From: Arthrobacter rhizosphaerae | GTDB lineage: Bacteria > Actinomycetota > Actinomycetes > Actinomycetales > Micrococcaceae | Assembly (NCBI RefSeq): GCF_023062595.1 | Contig: NZ_JALLAN010000024.1 | Coordinates: 1-45,928 of the forward strand | Direction: 5' to 3' | DNA length: 45,928 bases | In this document: positions 15,069 through 24,266 of the stretch, one piece after another | Layout of the letters: each line of letters begins with the position of its first letter | Numbering within the stretch: the first letter of the stretch is position 1 | Program-made: the position numbers and the translations under genes | Notes under the pieces: model-generated | The model's input: only the letters and a program-made list of their open reading frames with translations | Databases searched by the model: none | Told to the model about the DNA's origin: nothing

Positions 15069-16667
15069 ATGAGCAACCCCGGAGATGACGGCAGGCTCCC
15101 GGTAATCTACGTTCGCGGGTTTGCCGGCGGCGGCTCCGCCATAAACAACGCGGTGGACGATCCGTTCTATGGCTTCAGCCAAGGGTCCGTCCATGTCCGC
15201 GCCGACAGCGGTGGCAGTGCCAGGTTCCATCAGTTTGAATCGCCAATGCTGCGTCTGATCGCAGACCATAAGTATGAGGTGCCCGTCCACGGTGACCAAT
15301 GGACCTTCCTGGAGCGTGTTGAGGCCGGCAAAGTCAATCCTGCGTCCGTGTGGATTTATCGCTTTTACGATGACTCTGCAGCGACCTTCTCAAAGGATCC
15401 GGAGGATTTTTCCTTCGAACGGGCAGCAAAGGACCTATTCAAGCTGATCAAGCTTGTATTGGAAAAGACCGGTGCGCCCAAGGTTTTTCTCGTAGCGCAC
15501 TCCATGGGAGGGCTGATTTGCCGTTCACTCCTCCAGCGCGTCATTCCCGAAGAACTGGCCGGCGACGACGGCGAAATCGACCCAGCCGCCGGAACCAAGT
15601 ACGTCGCCAGATTATTCACCTACGCGACCCCGCACGGGGGGATTAGTTTCGCCATGGGGTTTGGACTTTTGGAGCGCATCCGCGACGCCACAGGATTCCA
15701 AGGCGCAGATATCTTCGGCCCAGACCGCATGTATGAATATCTCACCCCGGCAGCGCTGAGGCGCGAAAAGACTCGCGCTGACTTTGCGGCGACCGAGATG
15801 CCGGCCGACGGATTCCCTGTAGATGAACTGTTCTGCCTTGTCGGCACCAACCCTGAGGACTATGATGTGGCACTCGGCTTGTCTTCGAAAGCGGTGGGTC
15901 CGCGCAGTGACGGGCTTGTCCAGATCGAAAATGCCGCCGTCAAGGATGCCCCCCGCGCGATAGTCCATCGCAGTCACAGTGGGCGCTATGGAATAGTCAA
16001 TTCCGAAGAGGGATACCAGAACATGCAGCGGTTTCTCTTCGGTGACCTGAAGATCGAGGTTGAGCTCTTCGGCCTCACCGTTGGCCGCAATGCCGAGAGT
16101 GACGTCGAGTTCCAACTGGACGTTGGCCTGGCCATCCGCGGCCTGCCCGTCCTGGTCCACGAGCAGAGTGCAGCTCACCACTGCCCAGTCCAGATTCAGC
16201 ACTGGAAGGAGGACAATCCGATTGATTCCCCTGTGCCGCTGCTTACCACTTTCCTGTCCTCGAAAGCCCCCCGTCCGCGTGTTGACGGGAACGAAGTGCC
16301 CCGGCTGCGCCATGCGCTCAAACTGCGGCTGATGTCTATAAGGGAAAAGCAGGGCAGGTTCTTTTTTGACGATCATATGGAACAAACGGAGGACTGGCAG
16401 GACGCCCTCCTCGTTGACATTGAACCTCCCGGCAATGGCCGGGACCTTCCCCGTGCCTGGGCTGCCTGGACCAGCACTATACCCACCGCCATAAGGGACT
16501 GGACTCCGAGGGAAGAAGACTTCCTTACGGACATGGAAGACACTCCCAACTTCTGGCGCGGACACATCGATGTCCCGGAATTCTCCAAAAAATTGCTCGG
16601 ACCAAACGCCGGCGTTCGGCTCACTGTAACCCCGAGATCCCTCTCCTATGACGGCACGGTCCACTGA
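15069..16667 (+). CDS. Lipase-like alpha/beta hydrolase without signal peptide
   Basis: 532 residues; ATG at 15069 with GGAGAGG eight bases ahead. The N-terminal part (VIYVRGFAGG, ~12-21) is the oxyanion-hole strand of the fold, and VAHSMGGL gives the nucleophile Ser145 in GxSxG. Asp and His partners probably lie in the GTNPEDYDV...SDGLVQIENA and IVHRSHSGRYGIVN segments (~275-315), the latter supplying the catalytic His. Residues ~335-532 form a beta-rich extra domain (VELFGLTVGRNAESDVEFQLDV...) of unknown role. Such proteins (PGAP1/lipase class) are usually secreted, yet no signal peptide is seen. A broken paralogue lies at 5092-5382. Preceded by a SARP-type promoter. Substrate unknown. Confidence 0.88.
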   Translation: MSNPGDDGRLPVIYVRGFAGGGSAINNAVDDPFYGFSQGSVHVRADSGGSARFHQFESPMLRLIADHKYEVPVHGDQWTFLERVEAGKVNPASVWIYRFYDDSAATFSKDPEDFSFERAAKDLFKLIKLVLEKTGAPKVFLVAHSMGGLICRSLLQRVIPEELAGDDGEIDPAAGTKYVARLFTYATPHGGISFAMGFGLLERIRDATGFQGADIFGPDRMYEYLTPAALRREKTRADFAATEMPADGFPVDELFCLVGTNPEDYDVALGLSSKAVGPRSDGLVQIENAAVKDAPRAIVHRSHSGRYGIVNSEEGYQNMQRFLFGDLKIEVELFGLTVGRNAESDVEFQLDVGLAIRGLPVLVHEQSAAHHCPVQIQHWKEDNPIDSPVPLLTTFLSSKAPRPRVDGNEVPRLRHALKLRLMSIREKQGRFFFDDHMEQTEDWQDALLVDIEPPGNGRDLPRAWAAWTSTIPTAIRDWTPREEDFLTDMEDTPNFWRGHIDVPEFSKKLLGPNAGVRLTVTPRSLSYDGTVH

Positions 16668-16714
16668 TGCTGATCCTGCCGGGCGCTGCCCGGACCGTTT
16701 GCTGTTCATTTGGG

Positions 16715-16850
16715 CTTGGGACTGCTCCCGGCTTTTGTTGACGGGGGGCTTAGGCCGCTGGAAGCGCGGTCCGGTTGATTGTCTTATATTCGATCGGCGT
16801 GAGTTCCCCGGGCGCGAAGCAAAGTCGCCGCCCGCCGCCCGTCAGTGATT
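16715..16850 (-). mobile_element. 3' end of an IS3-family element
   Basis: The minus strand reads ...GELTPIEYKTINRTALPAA and stop, the usual C-terminal signature of the IS3 OrfB transposase. Just after it lies GTCAACAAAAGCCGGGAGCA followed by GTCCCA, typical of the terminal inverted repeat of this family. Nothing recognisable of the catalytic DDE part remains upstream. It marks an old insertion at the right border of the hydrolase cluster. Confidence 0.65.
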
Positions 16851-17363
16851 GCTCACGGGGTTGTTGGGGGAGGAAGACGGAGGCTGTCCTGGATGGGGTT
16901 GTGACGAAAACAGTCCAGCCTTGGCATCGGTCCTTTACTGGCGAAGTGCATTCGCACATTCAGCGGGTAGCAGGACAAGAATCGAGACGGTTCTCTGCCT
17001 GGAAATTACATTGCCACTGCGTTGAGTACGTTGTCCCTCAAGTTGCAGACGTTGTAGCTGACGATCAACGATGTTGCTGTGGTTTGGGCAGCTTACCAAA
17101 CATTCGTCCGTGGGCTCACGAGGCAGCTTGCCCATTCAACCAGCTTCCAATTAGACGCCTTCGCCCAAGCCCACCTCAAACGTTGTCCTTTGGACTCATT
17201 TGGCTGGCTGTTGGGCGCAAGTCTTCAGAGGGAACAACAATGTTCCAGGCCCGCGCAATCCATGCCCTGCGCGGGACTGGACTATGCGTCCAGTCAGTGA
17301 GGCGGCAGACAGCCGCTCTGACGCCAAGCCTTTTTAGGGCCTTTGAAGCGGCGAATGGAGGGG
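16851..17363. other. No gene recognised
   Basis: About 500 bases with long but meaningless frames crossing the IS remnant and the following repeat. Probably decayed mobile-element sequence. Confidence 0.4.
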
Positions 17364-17530
17364 GTGGACAATGTCCACACTTTTGGCTTCGGACTGGGTC
17401 GTATATCGGTCGGACTGGCTCGTATTCGGTATGTTTTCGGGAGTTCCCAGTGTTTGCAAGGGCTGGAATGCGGTTCGAGTCCCACCTCGGGCACAGTGTT
17501 TCCGCAGGGCAGAGGCTTTTTAAGCCTCTG
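17364..17530 (+). repeat. Palindrome/tRNA-like repeat, copy A
   Basis: Order of parts: palindrome GTGGACA-A-TGTCCAC (17364-17378); a GGACTGGGTCGTATATCGG box; a 56-bp block (17440-17495) ending GTTCGAGTCCCACC then TCGGGCACA, which looks like the T-arm and acceptor 3' half of a tRNA; then the hairpin AGAGGCTT-TTT-AAGCCTCT (17511-17529). The 56-bp block recurs at 31469-31524 and 35620-35675. No matching 5' tRNA half is present, so it is a remnant or an att-like site rather than a working tRNA. Confidence 0.75.
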
Positions 17531-17959
17531 ACCCTGTTGACAGTGTCAACACCCCTGTCCATGGGTCTTTTGACGAGTGGCGGTCACGCCCGTATTTGTC
17601 CGGTAGCCATTCTTTTGGCCGGGTACTCCTTTCCTTTTCTGTTGGCGACGTTTTGCCTTGCTACTCCTTCATTGCTGAGCCGGGTCGTGGCAACATGACT
17701 TGTTTCGTGTTGGGGGAGCGGCTCTGTGGCGGCTTGTTCTCTGTTTCTCGTCTCATACCTGTTCATGGTGATGGCCTTGGGCTACTGCATGACCAACGGG
17801 TTGCTTTCGTCTCGTTGTCGGGGCTCGGTCGGCAAGCTGGTCGATCCCAATCATGGGGTTCCCTACTGGCAGGCGGCCTGGTGCTCGGGGTCTGCCTCCA
17901 GGCCTTCCAGTTCGCGGCCATTGGATTGGGGCGTCGTCCTGTTAGCGGAGCCACCGCTG
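17531..17959 (+). other. Decayed hydrophobic coding-like segment after repeat copy A
   Basis: A plus-strand frame contains FLVSYLFMVMALGYCMT, resembling DWLAAYLFMVRACLDMT in repeat copy C (near 35870-35930), so this is a diverged version of the same downstream segment. There is no start with a ribosome site and no complete protein. Best read as a relic. Confidence 0.4.
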
Positions 17960-18134
17960 GGTTCAGGGGCCGGACTGCAGCTTGGGGAACCGGTCGGAGT
18001 CACGAAATTTCGCGAGGAAATAAGCGACGAAGGAGCGCCGAACGGAATTTCGCGGATACGGCCGGCGCTTGGCGCCCTGGTTGCGTGGAGGCCGCGCCCA
18101 GCGATGATGAAGCATCAGAATGACGAGCAGCGAT
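17960..18134 (+). repeat. ~170-bp repeat, copy 1 (partner at 35079-35249)
   Basis: Shares GAGGAAATAAGCGACG, GGAGCGCCGA and CCCAGCGATGATG with 35079-35249 in the same order. The plus-strand frame is kept open in both: FREEISDEGAPN...RPRPAMMKHQNDEQR here and VREEISDGGAPS...RARPAMMDHQNDKQQR there, each ending in a stop. Frame conservation despite indels hints at a real C-terminal peptide, but no start site is evident. Confidence 0.6.
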
Positions 18135-18800
18135 GATCCGTCTGTTCACTCGGGACAGTTCGAACGAGGCAGCATGCCGAGCGGACCTGATTTGTGGATA
18201 GGAAGCCACGAGCTGCGCTCCCAGCCCATGCCGGAAGGAGCCCGGATTTGAACGAGGCGATGTAACGGGTCCGGGTTGGCGTCCAGCTCCAGATGGGGAA
18301 CTTGCTTTTCCAAGGCCGATATCCGGCCTTCGTCAAGCTGCCTCTATCGGCTTACGCGCGGTCTTGCCTTTTGCATCCTTATCTTGTGGCGCTTTGCGGT
18401 GCGATGCAGTTTCTGGCCCGGGTATCAGCGTCATCAGCACGGAAATGGGCGTGAACCCCGCGAGGGATGATCCCGTGAAAAGCGCGGATGTCTAATGCAG
18501 ACCTCGCGGCCCTGTGCAGTATCTTCCAAGTTTTGGTAGCCATTATCAGTGGTGGACGCCGCATTGGTGCCAGAGAGATTCCGGACCTTATTGGCTGAGG
18601 CATTATCAATGCCTCGCTTCGTTCTATGTCTTTCTGTCGATAAAGAAGGTGATCATCAGATGCCTGCTGCAGATTCTTCGAGGGTGGCCGCCTGCACCAA
18701 GTTGCCCGTGTCTGACTAGCTCGCATTCCGATCTCCGCCACCGGAACCGTAAAGGTTGCCTCGGGCGCCTTTTGGATTTCGGCGGAGGGCCGAACGCAAG
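18135..18800. other. No gene recognised
   Basis: About 660 bases. Frames on both strands are Arg/Ser-rich and without ribosome sites. No RNA or repeat found. Confidence 0.4.
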
Positions 18801-18838
18801 AAAACCCCGACCTCCTAGGATGGGAACCGGGGTCTTCT
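18801..18838 (-). terminator. Terminator of the small secreted protein gene
   Basis: On the minus strand GACCCCG, a ~20-base interior and CGGGGT followed by TTTTCTT: a short GC stem with a T-rich tail, 20-50 bases after the stop at 18857. Confidence 0.65.
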
Positions 18839-18856
18839 GGATTCTGCTACGCCTTA

Positions 18857-19336
18857 TCAGGGACCCGTGCAGGAAATGGATCCGTGGTCATACCCGCCCT
18901 TTTCGACCGCGACAAGGAAGTTTGAGTCGAAGGTGCACGTCCGGCCGTCCGGGAACGTCATCGTACTGGTCCCATCAAGTTTGATGACGTTGGCCTCGTA
19001 AATGAGACCGTCCACGTACCACGCATACACGCTCACATACCTGGATGACCCCGTTGATGTGGTTGTCTCGCCCCGATGAGTCGTGGTCGAAGAATACTCT
19101 GCCTCTCCCTGCATCACGACAACTCCTGATGGAGCGTGTACCTCGATGCGTCGGTCTGTGCTCGTTATGCAGAAGGTCAGGTTGATTTCCTCTTCGTAGA
19201 CACATCGGTCCTGAGCTGTCGTCTCTCGGCCTTCGGTACTGGAAGCATTGGCCGGCACAGCACCGGCTGCCAGCAGCGCAGTGACACCAAATCCGACTGC
19301 CGTCAGGCGTCTTATCTGTCTGATCATTAACCCCAT
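18857..19336 (-). CDS. Small secreted protein, unknown function
   Basis: 159 residues from ATG 19336 (AGGGA five bases ahead); ATG 19327 is an alternative. A Sec signal peptide is clear: basic RQIRRL, hydrophobic TAVGFGVTALLAAGA and the AxA site near VPANASS. The mature part is beta-rich with four Cys (CVYEEEINLTFC, GRTCTF, SISCTGP) that can form two disulfides outside the cell, and a Ser/Thr-rich region (EYSSTTTHRGETTTSTGSS). This conventional signal peptide contrasts with the leaderless hydrolases to the left. No family recognised. A terminator follows. Confidence 0.75.
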   Translation of the reverse strand: MGLMIRQIRRLTAVGFGVTALLAAGAVPANASSTEGRETTAQDRCVYEEEINLTFCITSTDRRIEVHAPSGVVVMQGEAEYSSTTTHRGETTTSTGSSRYVSVYAWYVDGLIYEANVIKLDGTSTMTFPDGRTCTFDSNFLVAVEKGGYDHGSISCTGP

Positions 19337-19583
19337 CCTGTTCCCTGAACAGCCCATGCCTGCCATGGGCATGGCGGGAGCCTATGATATAGCGCTGCCT
19401 AACGTCAATAAGTCCAATCAAAGGATAAAAAGAAGACGTTCTGGGGTTCTCTACGCGACAGTCCCGCATCAGGCTTAGATGCGGTATTTGGCCACGTTCC
19501 TGCCCAACGTAGTTGCCCGGCCGTAACATGGAAGCAGACGCACGCGCCGGCGTGGCAAGTTTGCTGAAAAAGGACTGGAGACG

Positions 19584-20597
19584 TTGCCGCTGGAAACATT
19601 GCCCGTAGTCGACTTCTCCCGATTGAACGCGGGCGCGGAGGAGGCATCCCAGTTTCGTGACGAACTGCGCGACGCCATGCATGAGGTCGGTTTCCTGTAT
19701 CTGGCCGGCCATGGGATCCCGCAGGAGCTCACGGACGCCATGCTGGATGTGTCCCGCCGCTTCTTTGAGCTGCCCGAAGAACAGAAGCTCGCGATTGAGA
19801 ATGTCCACAGTCCGCAATTTCGTGGCTACACCCGGGTCGGCGGGGAACTCACGGAGGGTGCAGTCGACTGGCGCGAGCAGATCGACATCGGGGTAGACAG
19901 GCACGTGGTGGCGCCGGGCCCGGGGGTCGCGGATTATTGGCGCCTGGAGGGGCCCAACCTGTGGCCGGAGGCGCTGCCCGAGATGCGGGAGATTGTCGCC
20001 GAGTGGATGGAGCGGTTGAGCACGATCTCGTTGGCTCTCCTGCGGGCCCTGGCGGTGTCCCTCGGAGTGCCGGAGGACATTTTCGATGAGGCCTTCGCCG
20101 CGCGGGCTTTCCCCGTGCTTAAGGTTGTACGGTATCCGGGATCATCCAACGAGTTACCCAAGCAGGGTGTGGGCTCCCACCGGGACGGCGGGGTGCTGAC
20201 GCTCCTCCTGGTGGAGCCCGGGAAGGGTGGCCTGCAGGTCGAGTACCAGGGTACTTGGATCGAAGCGCCTCAGGTGCCCGGAACTTTCGTGGTCAACATC
20301 GGCGAGATGCTCGAGCTGGCCACGAACGGCTACCTGAAGGCGACCTTGCACCGCGTGGTCTCGCCGCCTCGCGGCACGGACAGGGTCTCCCTTCCGTTCT
20401 TCTATAACCCGGCACTGGACGCGAGGATGCCGCAGCTCGCGGTGAGCCCAGAGTTTCAAAGTAGGGCGCGCGGCCTTTCGGTTGATCCGACGAACAGCCC
20501 GATTCTGGAAACCTACGGTGATAACGCTCTTCGCTACCGGCTTCGGGCTCACCCGAACGTTGTCGCGGTGCACCACGCGGACCTGATGGAAGGCTGA
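19584..20597 (+). CDS. 2-oxoglutarate/Fe(II)-dependent dioxygenase, isopenicillin N synthase family
   Basis: 337 residues. The N-terminal DIOX_N part is clear (LPVVDFSRL, EVGFLYLAGHGIP, FFELPEEQKLAIENVHSPQFRGY in pieces). The core has the iron triad His199-x-Asp201 (GVGSHRDGGVLTLLL) and His256 (KATLHRVVSP), with the 2OG-binding pair Arg267-x-Ser269 (DRVSLPFFYNP). All key residues are present. The start is uncertain: TTG 19584 follows GGAG closely, and 19602 is an alternative. Family members in actinobacteria include uncharacterised oxidoreductases acting on small metabolites, so no substrate can be assigned. It stands alone between the secreted protein gene (divergent) and a broken SRPBCC gene. 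Confidence 0.88.
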   Translation: MPLETLPVVDFSRLNAGAEEASQFRDELRDAMHEVGFLYLAGHGIPQELTDAMLDVSRRFFELPEEQKLAIENVHSPQFRGYTRVGGELTEGAVDWREQIDIGVDRHVVAPGPGVADYWRLEGPNLWPEALPEMREIVAEWMERLSTISLALLRALAVSLGVPEDIFDEAFAARAFPVLKVVRYPGSSNELPKQGVGSHRDGGVLTLLLVEPGKGGLQVEYQGTWIEAPQVPGTFVVNIGEMLELATNGYLKATLHRVVSPPRGTDRVSLPFFYNPALDARMPQLAVSPEFQSRARGLSVDPTNSPILETYGDNALRYRLRAHPNVVAVHHADLMEG

Positions 20598-20804
20598 CTG
20601 GGTACGTCCCAGGCATTGTCTACACCCGGACCTTGCGGCTGACGATGCTGTCGCCGATTTGTCCCATAGTTCTTGGAGTTGGAGTAGACGCAAACCTGGA
20701 CGATGATTCCCCATTTGCTCTTGCCCGAAGACCTCACAGGAATTCTCGTACCCGCCCAAATTTCCCAAAGTCGATCCGGACGGCTAGTTCCGGTTCAAGC
20801 CCTT

Positions 20805-21209
20805 ATGACAGGATGGGGCATCCACAGCCGTCACATCAGTGTGGTTATCAACCGAGCCCAGGCGGAGGTCTACGGCTTCGCCGCCGACCCTGCGAACCTT
20901 CCCGAGTGGGCAGGCGGCCTTGCCCAGAGCGACGTTACACGCTAGGGAAACGCGCTGTTCGCCGCTTCACCAATGGGCCGGATCAGTTTCGTTTTCGCGC
21001 CCCGCAACGACTACGGCGTGCTCGACCATAAAGTGACACTGCCGTCCGGGAACAAGGTGAACAACCCTTTGCGCGTCATGGACCACCCAGAAGGCTCCGA
21101 GGTCATCTTCACTCTTCGGCAGATGGACCTGACTGACGAGGAGTTCGGGCGGGATGCCAAGATGGTAGAGGCGGATCTAGAGCGCCTCAAGACTCTGCTC
21201 GAATCCTAG
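20805..21209 (+). pseudogene. SRPBCC-family protein interrupted by an in-frame amber codon
   Basis: The plus frame from ATG 20805 gives MTGWGIHSRHISVVINRAQA then VYGFAADPANLPEWAGGLAQ, a typical SRPBCC start, and reaches TAG at 20943-20945. The same frame continues without a shift as GNALFAASPMGRISFVFAPR ... VTLPSG...MDHPEGSEVIFTLRQ...LKTLLES to a stop at 21207-21209. The two halves join exactly as one ~135-residue domain, so a single base change separates them. It may be a recent nonsense mutation, a sequencing error or rare readthrough. ATG 20973 could start the second half alone. Confidence 0.8.
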
Positions 21210-21278
21210 CCTCGATGCACCGATCGGCGGAACTCCAGCCTATCCGGGCGCGCGCGTCGGCGAATGGGGCAGCGACAT

Positions 21279-21352
21279 GGGCAAAAGAAAGGTGTGCACA
21301 TTGTGCACACCTTGGCCGCCGGACTGGGTCGTATATCGGCCGGACTGGGCCG
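21279..21352 (+). repeat. Palindrome repeat, partial copy D
   Basis: A perfect palindrome with 12-base arms (AAGGTGTGCACA at 21289-21300, centre T, complement to 21313), followed by GGACTGGGTCGTATATCGG and CCGGACTGG as in copies A and C. The tRNA-like block is absent. It lies between the SRPBCC remnant and the convergent vWA gene, whose stop is at 21418. Confidence 0.7.
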
Positions 21353-21417
21353 GATCGCGGAGTTACCTTGACCCTCCGCGCGTTCCTCTGACGATTCTCC
21401 GCATTTGCCTCACGATC

Positions 21418-23283
21418 CTAGAAACTGGTCACCAGTTCGCCGAGCACCTCTTCGAGCCTGTTCGGATCGGTGGCGTCATAGTAGTGCGCCCCGCTGGCCC
21501 TGGCGATTTCCAGCAGAGTGGGGACGTCGGCGTCGGGCCCGTAAGCGAGCGTAAAGACCAGTACCGGCGTCGAGTGGTTCTGATGGCTCAACTGTTCGGA
21601 GAGCCCGCCCAGGTCTCCTGGGTGGGTGGAATCATTTTTGCCGTCACTCAAAAGCACGATGGTGTTGATGAACGTGTCTTTGTATTCCTTGGCCTGTTCG
21701 CCAGTGAAGCGGCTCACCGCTTCGAAGAGAGGCGTGGCGTCCACGGCCTTGAGATCGTTGAGCTTGGCGAGGAGGTCTGCTTTATTGGTCTTGAACGGGG
21801 CTACCGGACTCACGATGCCAGGCTGCAAGGGGCCGTCGTCCACATGGGAGAAAGCGGCCAGTCCAACCTCATCCTCACCCGTGAAGTGGTCCAGTGCCTT
21901 CCGTACGGCGTCCTTGGCCCGCTGCAGCTTGGTCACGCCGGGTTCCTGCACCATGGACTCCGAGACATCCAGCAGGAACAGGGCCCTGGCCCGCTTACGG
22001 ACCTCGGGGAAGCTGTCCTGCATGGCTACAAGCGCCTCCGCCTTGGGCAGTGGCAGTGGCTGGAGCGCCTCAGCGTACCGTCCGGTTCCCGCCACTCCGG
22101 CGTCCAGCTTGCCCTGGACGGTCCGGTACCCGGAGGCCTTTACAACGTTTTGGCCGTGTTCCGTAACTGCGAACTTTAGGAAATCCTGGGCCGCCAGGCG
22201 CTGCTGGGTCCCTACCCAATCCCCGTCAGTTACTGCCGGGTTGTCCGCCACATGCACGCCGTCGTGGGGGTAGATGGCACGGAGGGGCTCCTTGGGTGGC
22301 GGACCGGATTGCTTCGTTATGCCGTCCTCGCTGACGACTCCGCGGTTGTAGTCCCAGACGGACTTTTCATCCACGATCACGGCGGAGAGGAACTCCGAGA
22401 CCTTCCCGGCCTCGTCGGCCTCCCTGGCGTGCCACAGGAAATGCTCGGGGGTGGCCATGTAGTGGCTGGTGCCCAGTTCCACGGCACGCACTTTCTCCAC
22501 CAGCGACGATGCGTCCAGGTCCATGCTGTCCACACCTCCAAGGCTGCCGCCGGCGGCGCCATAGGAAGCAGTAAGGGCCATCAGGCCCGACGTCGAGACA
22601 AGCGGACTGGCCTTGCCGAACTTGAACTTCCCCCAGTCGCCATGGCCGAGGCGCTCCCAGACGTCCCGGTCCCCGGCCATCCTGAACACCTCAGACCACG
22701 ACGGCGGTTTGCTGTCCCAGCCGAGGGCACTGGCCATCGTCTCGGGCATCGCGACCACCACCGCACTCCGCGCGATGCTCATTCCCGCTTCCGGGTCAGG
22801 GCTTCCGCCGGCACTTTCCTTGGCGATGCGCAACCACGCGGAGGAGTCGGGCAACCAGATGGCCGGCCTGTCGCCGGCCGGAACGCCGGGGAACTGCTTG
22901 GCAACCTGGGCGGCTGCGACACCCGATTTTTCCTGGGTCAGGGCCGGTGTCACGCATTTGCCTTCCACGCTGCGGGGCTTCGCCGTGTATTCGGCCGCCA
23001 CGGACCGGACCATCTCAGCGTTCTCCAGCGAAGTGAGGATGTTTAAGGAAATGCAGGGAGAGGACCCGGCGACGGCGGCGGGACTGTCCTGCGCCAAGGG
23101 TGCGCCGGCCGGAGGTACGTTGTCATTTCCGGCTGTAGGCCCGCCCAGTCCCGACTCCGCGGGAAAGATGAGAGTTCGCAGCACGAATGCGCCGCCAAAA
23201 ATGAGAAGTGCCACGGTGGCCGCAGTGGCGATCCAGATCCAGCGTGGATAGCTCGGGTCAGTTGCTGCACGTCGACGGCCCAT
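21418..23283 (-). CDS. Membrane-anchored protein with solute-binding-like and von Willebrand A domains
   Basis: 621 residues; ATG 23283 with AAGGAAACG upstream. A basic N-terminus (MGRRRAATDPSYPR) and one helix (WIATAATVALLIFGGAFVL) anchor an outward-facing protein. Residues ~75-410 resemble a bacterial extracellular solute-binding domain (SAVVVAMPETMASALGW, abbreviated style; SGLMALTASYGAAGG; HYMATPEHF). Residues ~430-621 are a vWA domain with an intact metal-ion-dependent adhesion site: DVSES at 439-443, Thr in VDATPLFEAV (~517), Asp in LLSDGKND (~547). Actinobacteria have many such SBP-vWA fusions of unknown role, probably in sensing or surface assembly. The only neighbours are repeats, so no partner is evident. 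Confidence 0.88.
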   Translation of the reverse strand: MGRRRAATDPSYPRWIWIATAATVALLIFGGAFVLRTLIFPAESGLGGPTAGNDNVPPAGAPLAQDSPAAVAGSSPCISLNILTSLENAEMVRSVAAEYTAKPRSVEGKCVTPALTQEKSGVAAAQVAKQFPGVPAGDRPAIWLPDSSAWLRIAKESAGGSPDPEAGMSIARSAVVVAMPETMASALGWDSKPPSWSEVFRMAGDRDVWERLGHGDWGKFKFGKASPLVSTSGLMALTASYGAAGGSLGGVDSMDLDASSLVEKVRAVELGTSHYMATPEHFLWHAREADEAGKVSEFLSAVIVDEKSVWDYNRGVVSEDGITKQSGPPPKEPLRAIYPHDGVHVADNPAVTDGDWVGTQQRLAAQDFLKFAVTEHGQNVVKASGYRTVQGKLDAGVAGTGRYAEALQPLPLPKAEALVAMQDSFPEVRKRARALFLLDVSESMVQEPGVTKLQRAKDAVRKALDHFTGEDEVGLAAFSHVDDGPLQPGIVSPVAPFKTNKADLLAKLNDLKAVDATPLFEAVSRFTGEQAKEYKDTFINTIVLLSDGKNDSTHPGDLGGLSEQLSHQNHSTPVLVFTLAYGPDADVPTLLEIARASGAHYYDATDPNRLEEVLGELVTSF

Positions 23284-23853
23284 GCTCGTTTCCTTTGAAA
23301 TCCGCCGGGTTCCCCCGGTGTGGATGCAAATAATGAAACTGGCCCGCGGCAGTCACACCGCGGGTGCGCCTAGCCCCCCGCCCGGATGCCCCCGCAACTG
23401 GATACGCTCTTTGAGGATAACCCCAACGGACGCAATGTGAGAGTTCGAATTCACGTTTTATTGAAAGTTTGTGGGGTTCCGGATCCCAGCTTGGCTTCCG
23501 GTACCCTTCCTTGCTGGGCCCATTGGGCGTAAGCTGCCCGCCGCTCAGTCGTGCAAGTTTCCCCGTCTCAGCCCGTGCGTGCTCTAAACGGAAGGCGAAC
23601 TCCATGAGGGGAGTTCTGATCATGCCTGAGCTGCTAACTAAAATGCGGCCGACGGGTAGGCGTCCGGCCACTCCGGGCCAACACCAACTGCAGCCGGTCC
23701 GGATGCCTGTTTCAGCGCAGCCCAGGCCTCACACGGGTCAGCCCCGGACATCGCCCAGGCAGAAAATGGCCAACCCATCGCAATGATCCTTTCCCCGGCG
23801 ATGCTCCCGCACTTGGCTCGGACCCTACTCGGCGGGGAACGGTGTACACGGGT
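23284..23853. other. Upstream region of the vWA gene, nothing recognised
   Basis: About 570 bases. Open frames are Pro/Arg-rich without ribosome sites. No paired heptamer motif or strong hairpin seen. Confidence 0.4.
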
Positions 23854-24132
23854 TCAGAGATAGCTGCTCGAGTCGTCTGATAACACGTGTAGCTCCGTTC
23901 CATCCACTCCGGTTTCATCCGTGTAGACGACAATAAGCGGGCGGTTCTCGCTCCGCCGTTTGCCGCGCGGCCAGTTACCACTGGGGGCAAATCCCAGTGG
24001 CGCCATCTCACCCGGTGCCTCCGCACGCAGGGGAGCGCTGAGAGTACCGCCGTTGGCGGTGAGCACAACGAAGAATCCGCTCGAGTGCGGGCCTAACATG
24101 TGCGGAACTGGTCCCGATCTTTCGTCGGTCAT
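23854..24132 (-). CDS. Small hypothetical protein
   Basis: 92 residues (MTDERSGPVPHMLGPHSSGFFVVLTANGG...). The first half has a strand pair (GFFVVLTANGGTLSAPLRAEAP) and the second a strand (PLIVVYTDETGVDGTELHVLSDD) rich in acidic residues. No Cys and no membrane segment. Composition is protein-like, but no Shine-Dalgarno is seen before the ATG, which would have to be leaderless or wrongly chosen. No family recognised. Confidence 0.45.
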   Translation of the reverse strand: MTDERSGPVPHMLGPHSSGFFVVLTANGGTLSAPLRAEAPGEMAPLGFAPSGNWPRGKRRSENRPLIVVYTDETGVDGTELHVLSDDSSSYL

Positions 24133-24266
24133 ACCGGGCAGTGCTCAGTCAGCTGGATGCTACCCCTTGGAGCGACAAAGGGATGGGGGGAGTGGCTGCA
24201 CTGAACTGCCGCCCAGACCGAACGAGCCTACCTGCGTCAAGGGTTGAGCCGCCGGTCCGGCGGTTC

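Noticed and set aside
15612..16709. 365-codon minus-strand frame
   Set aside because: Antisense shadow of the lipase-like gene, which has the GxSxG motif, ribosome site and promoter.
17440..17495. Functional tRNA gene at the tRNA-like block
   Set aside because: The 3' half looks right, but the T-stem does not pair well and no complementary 5' acceptor or D/anticodon arms are present in any of the three copies.
16775..17698. 307-codon plus-strand frame
   Set aside because: It runs through an IS3 end, gene-free sequence and the tRNA-like repeat. Composition is not protein-like and there is no ribosome site or domain.
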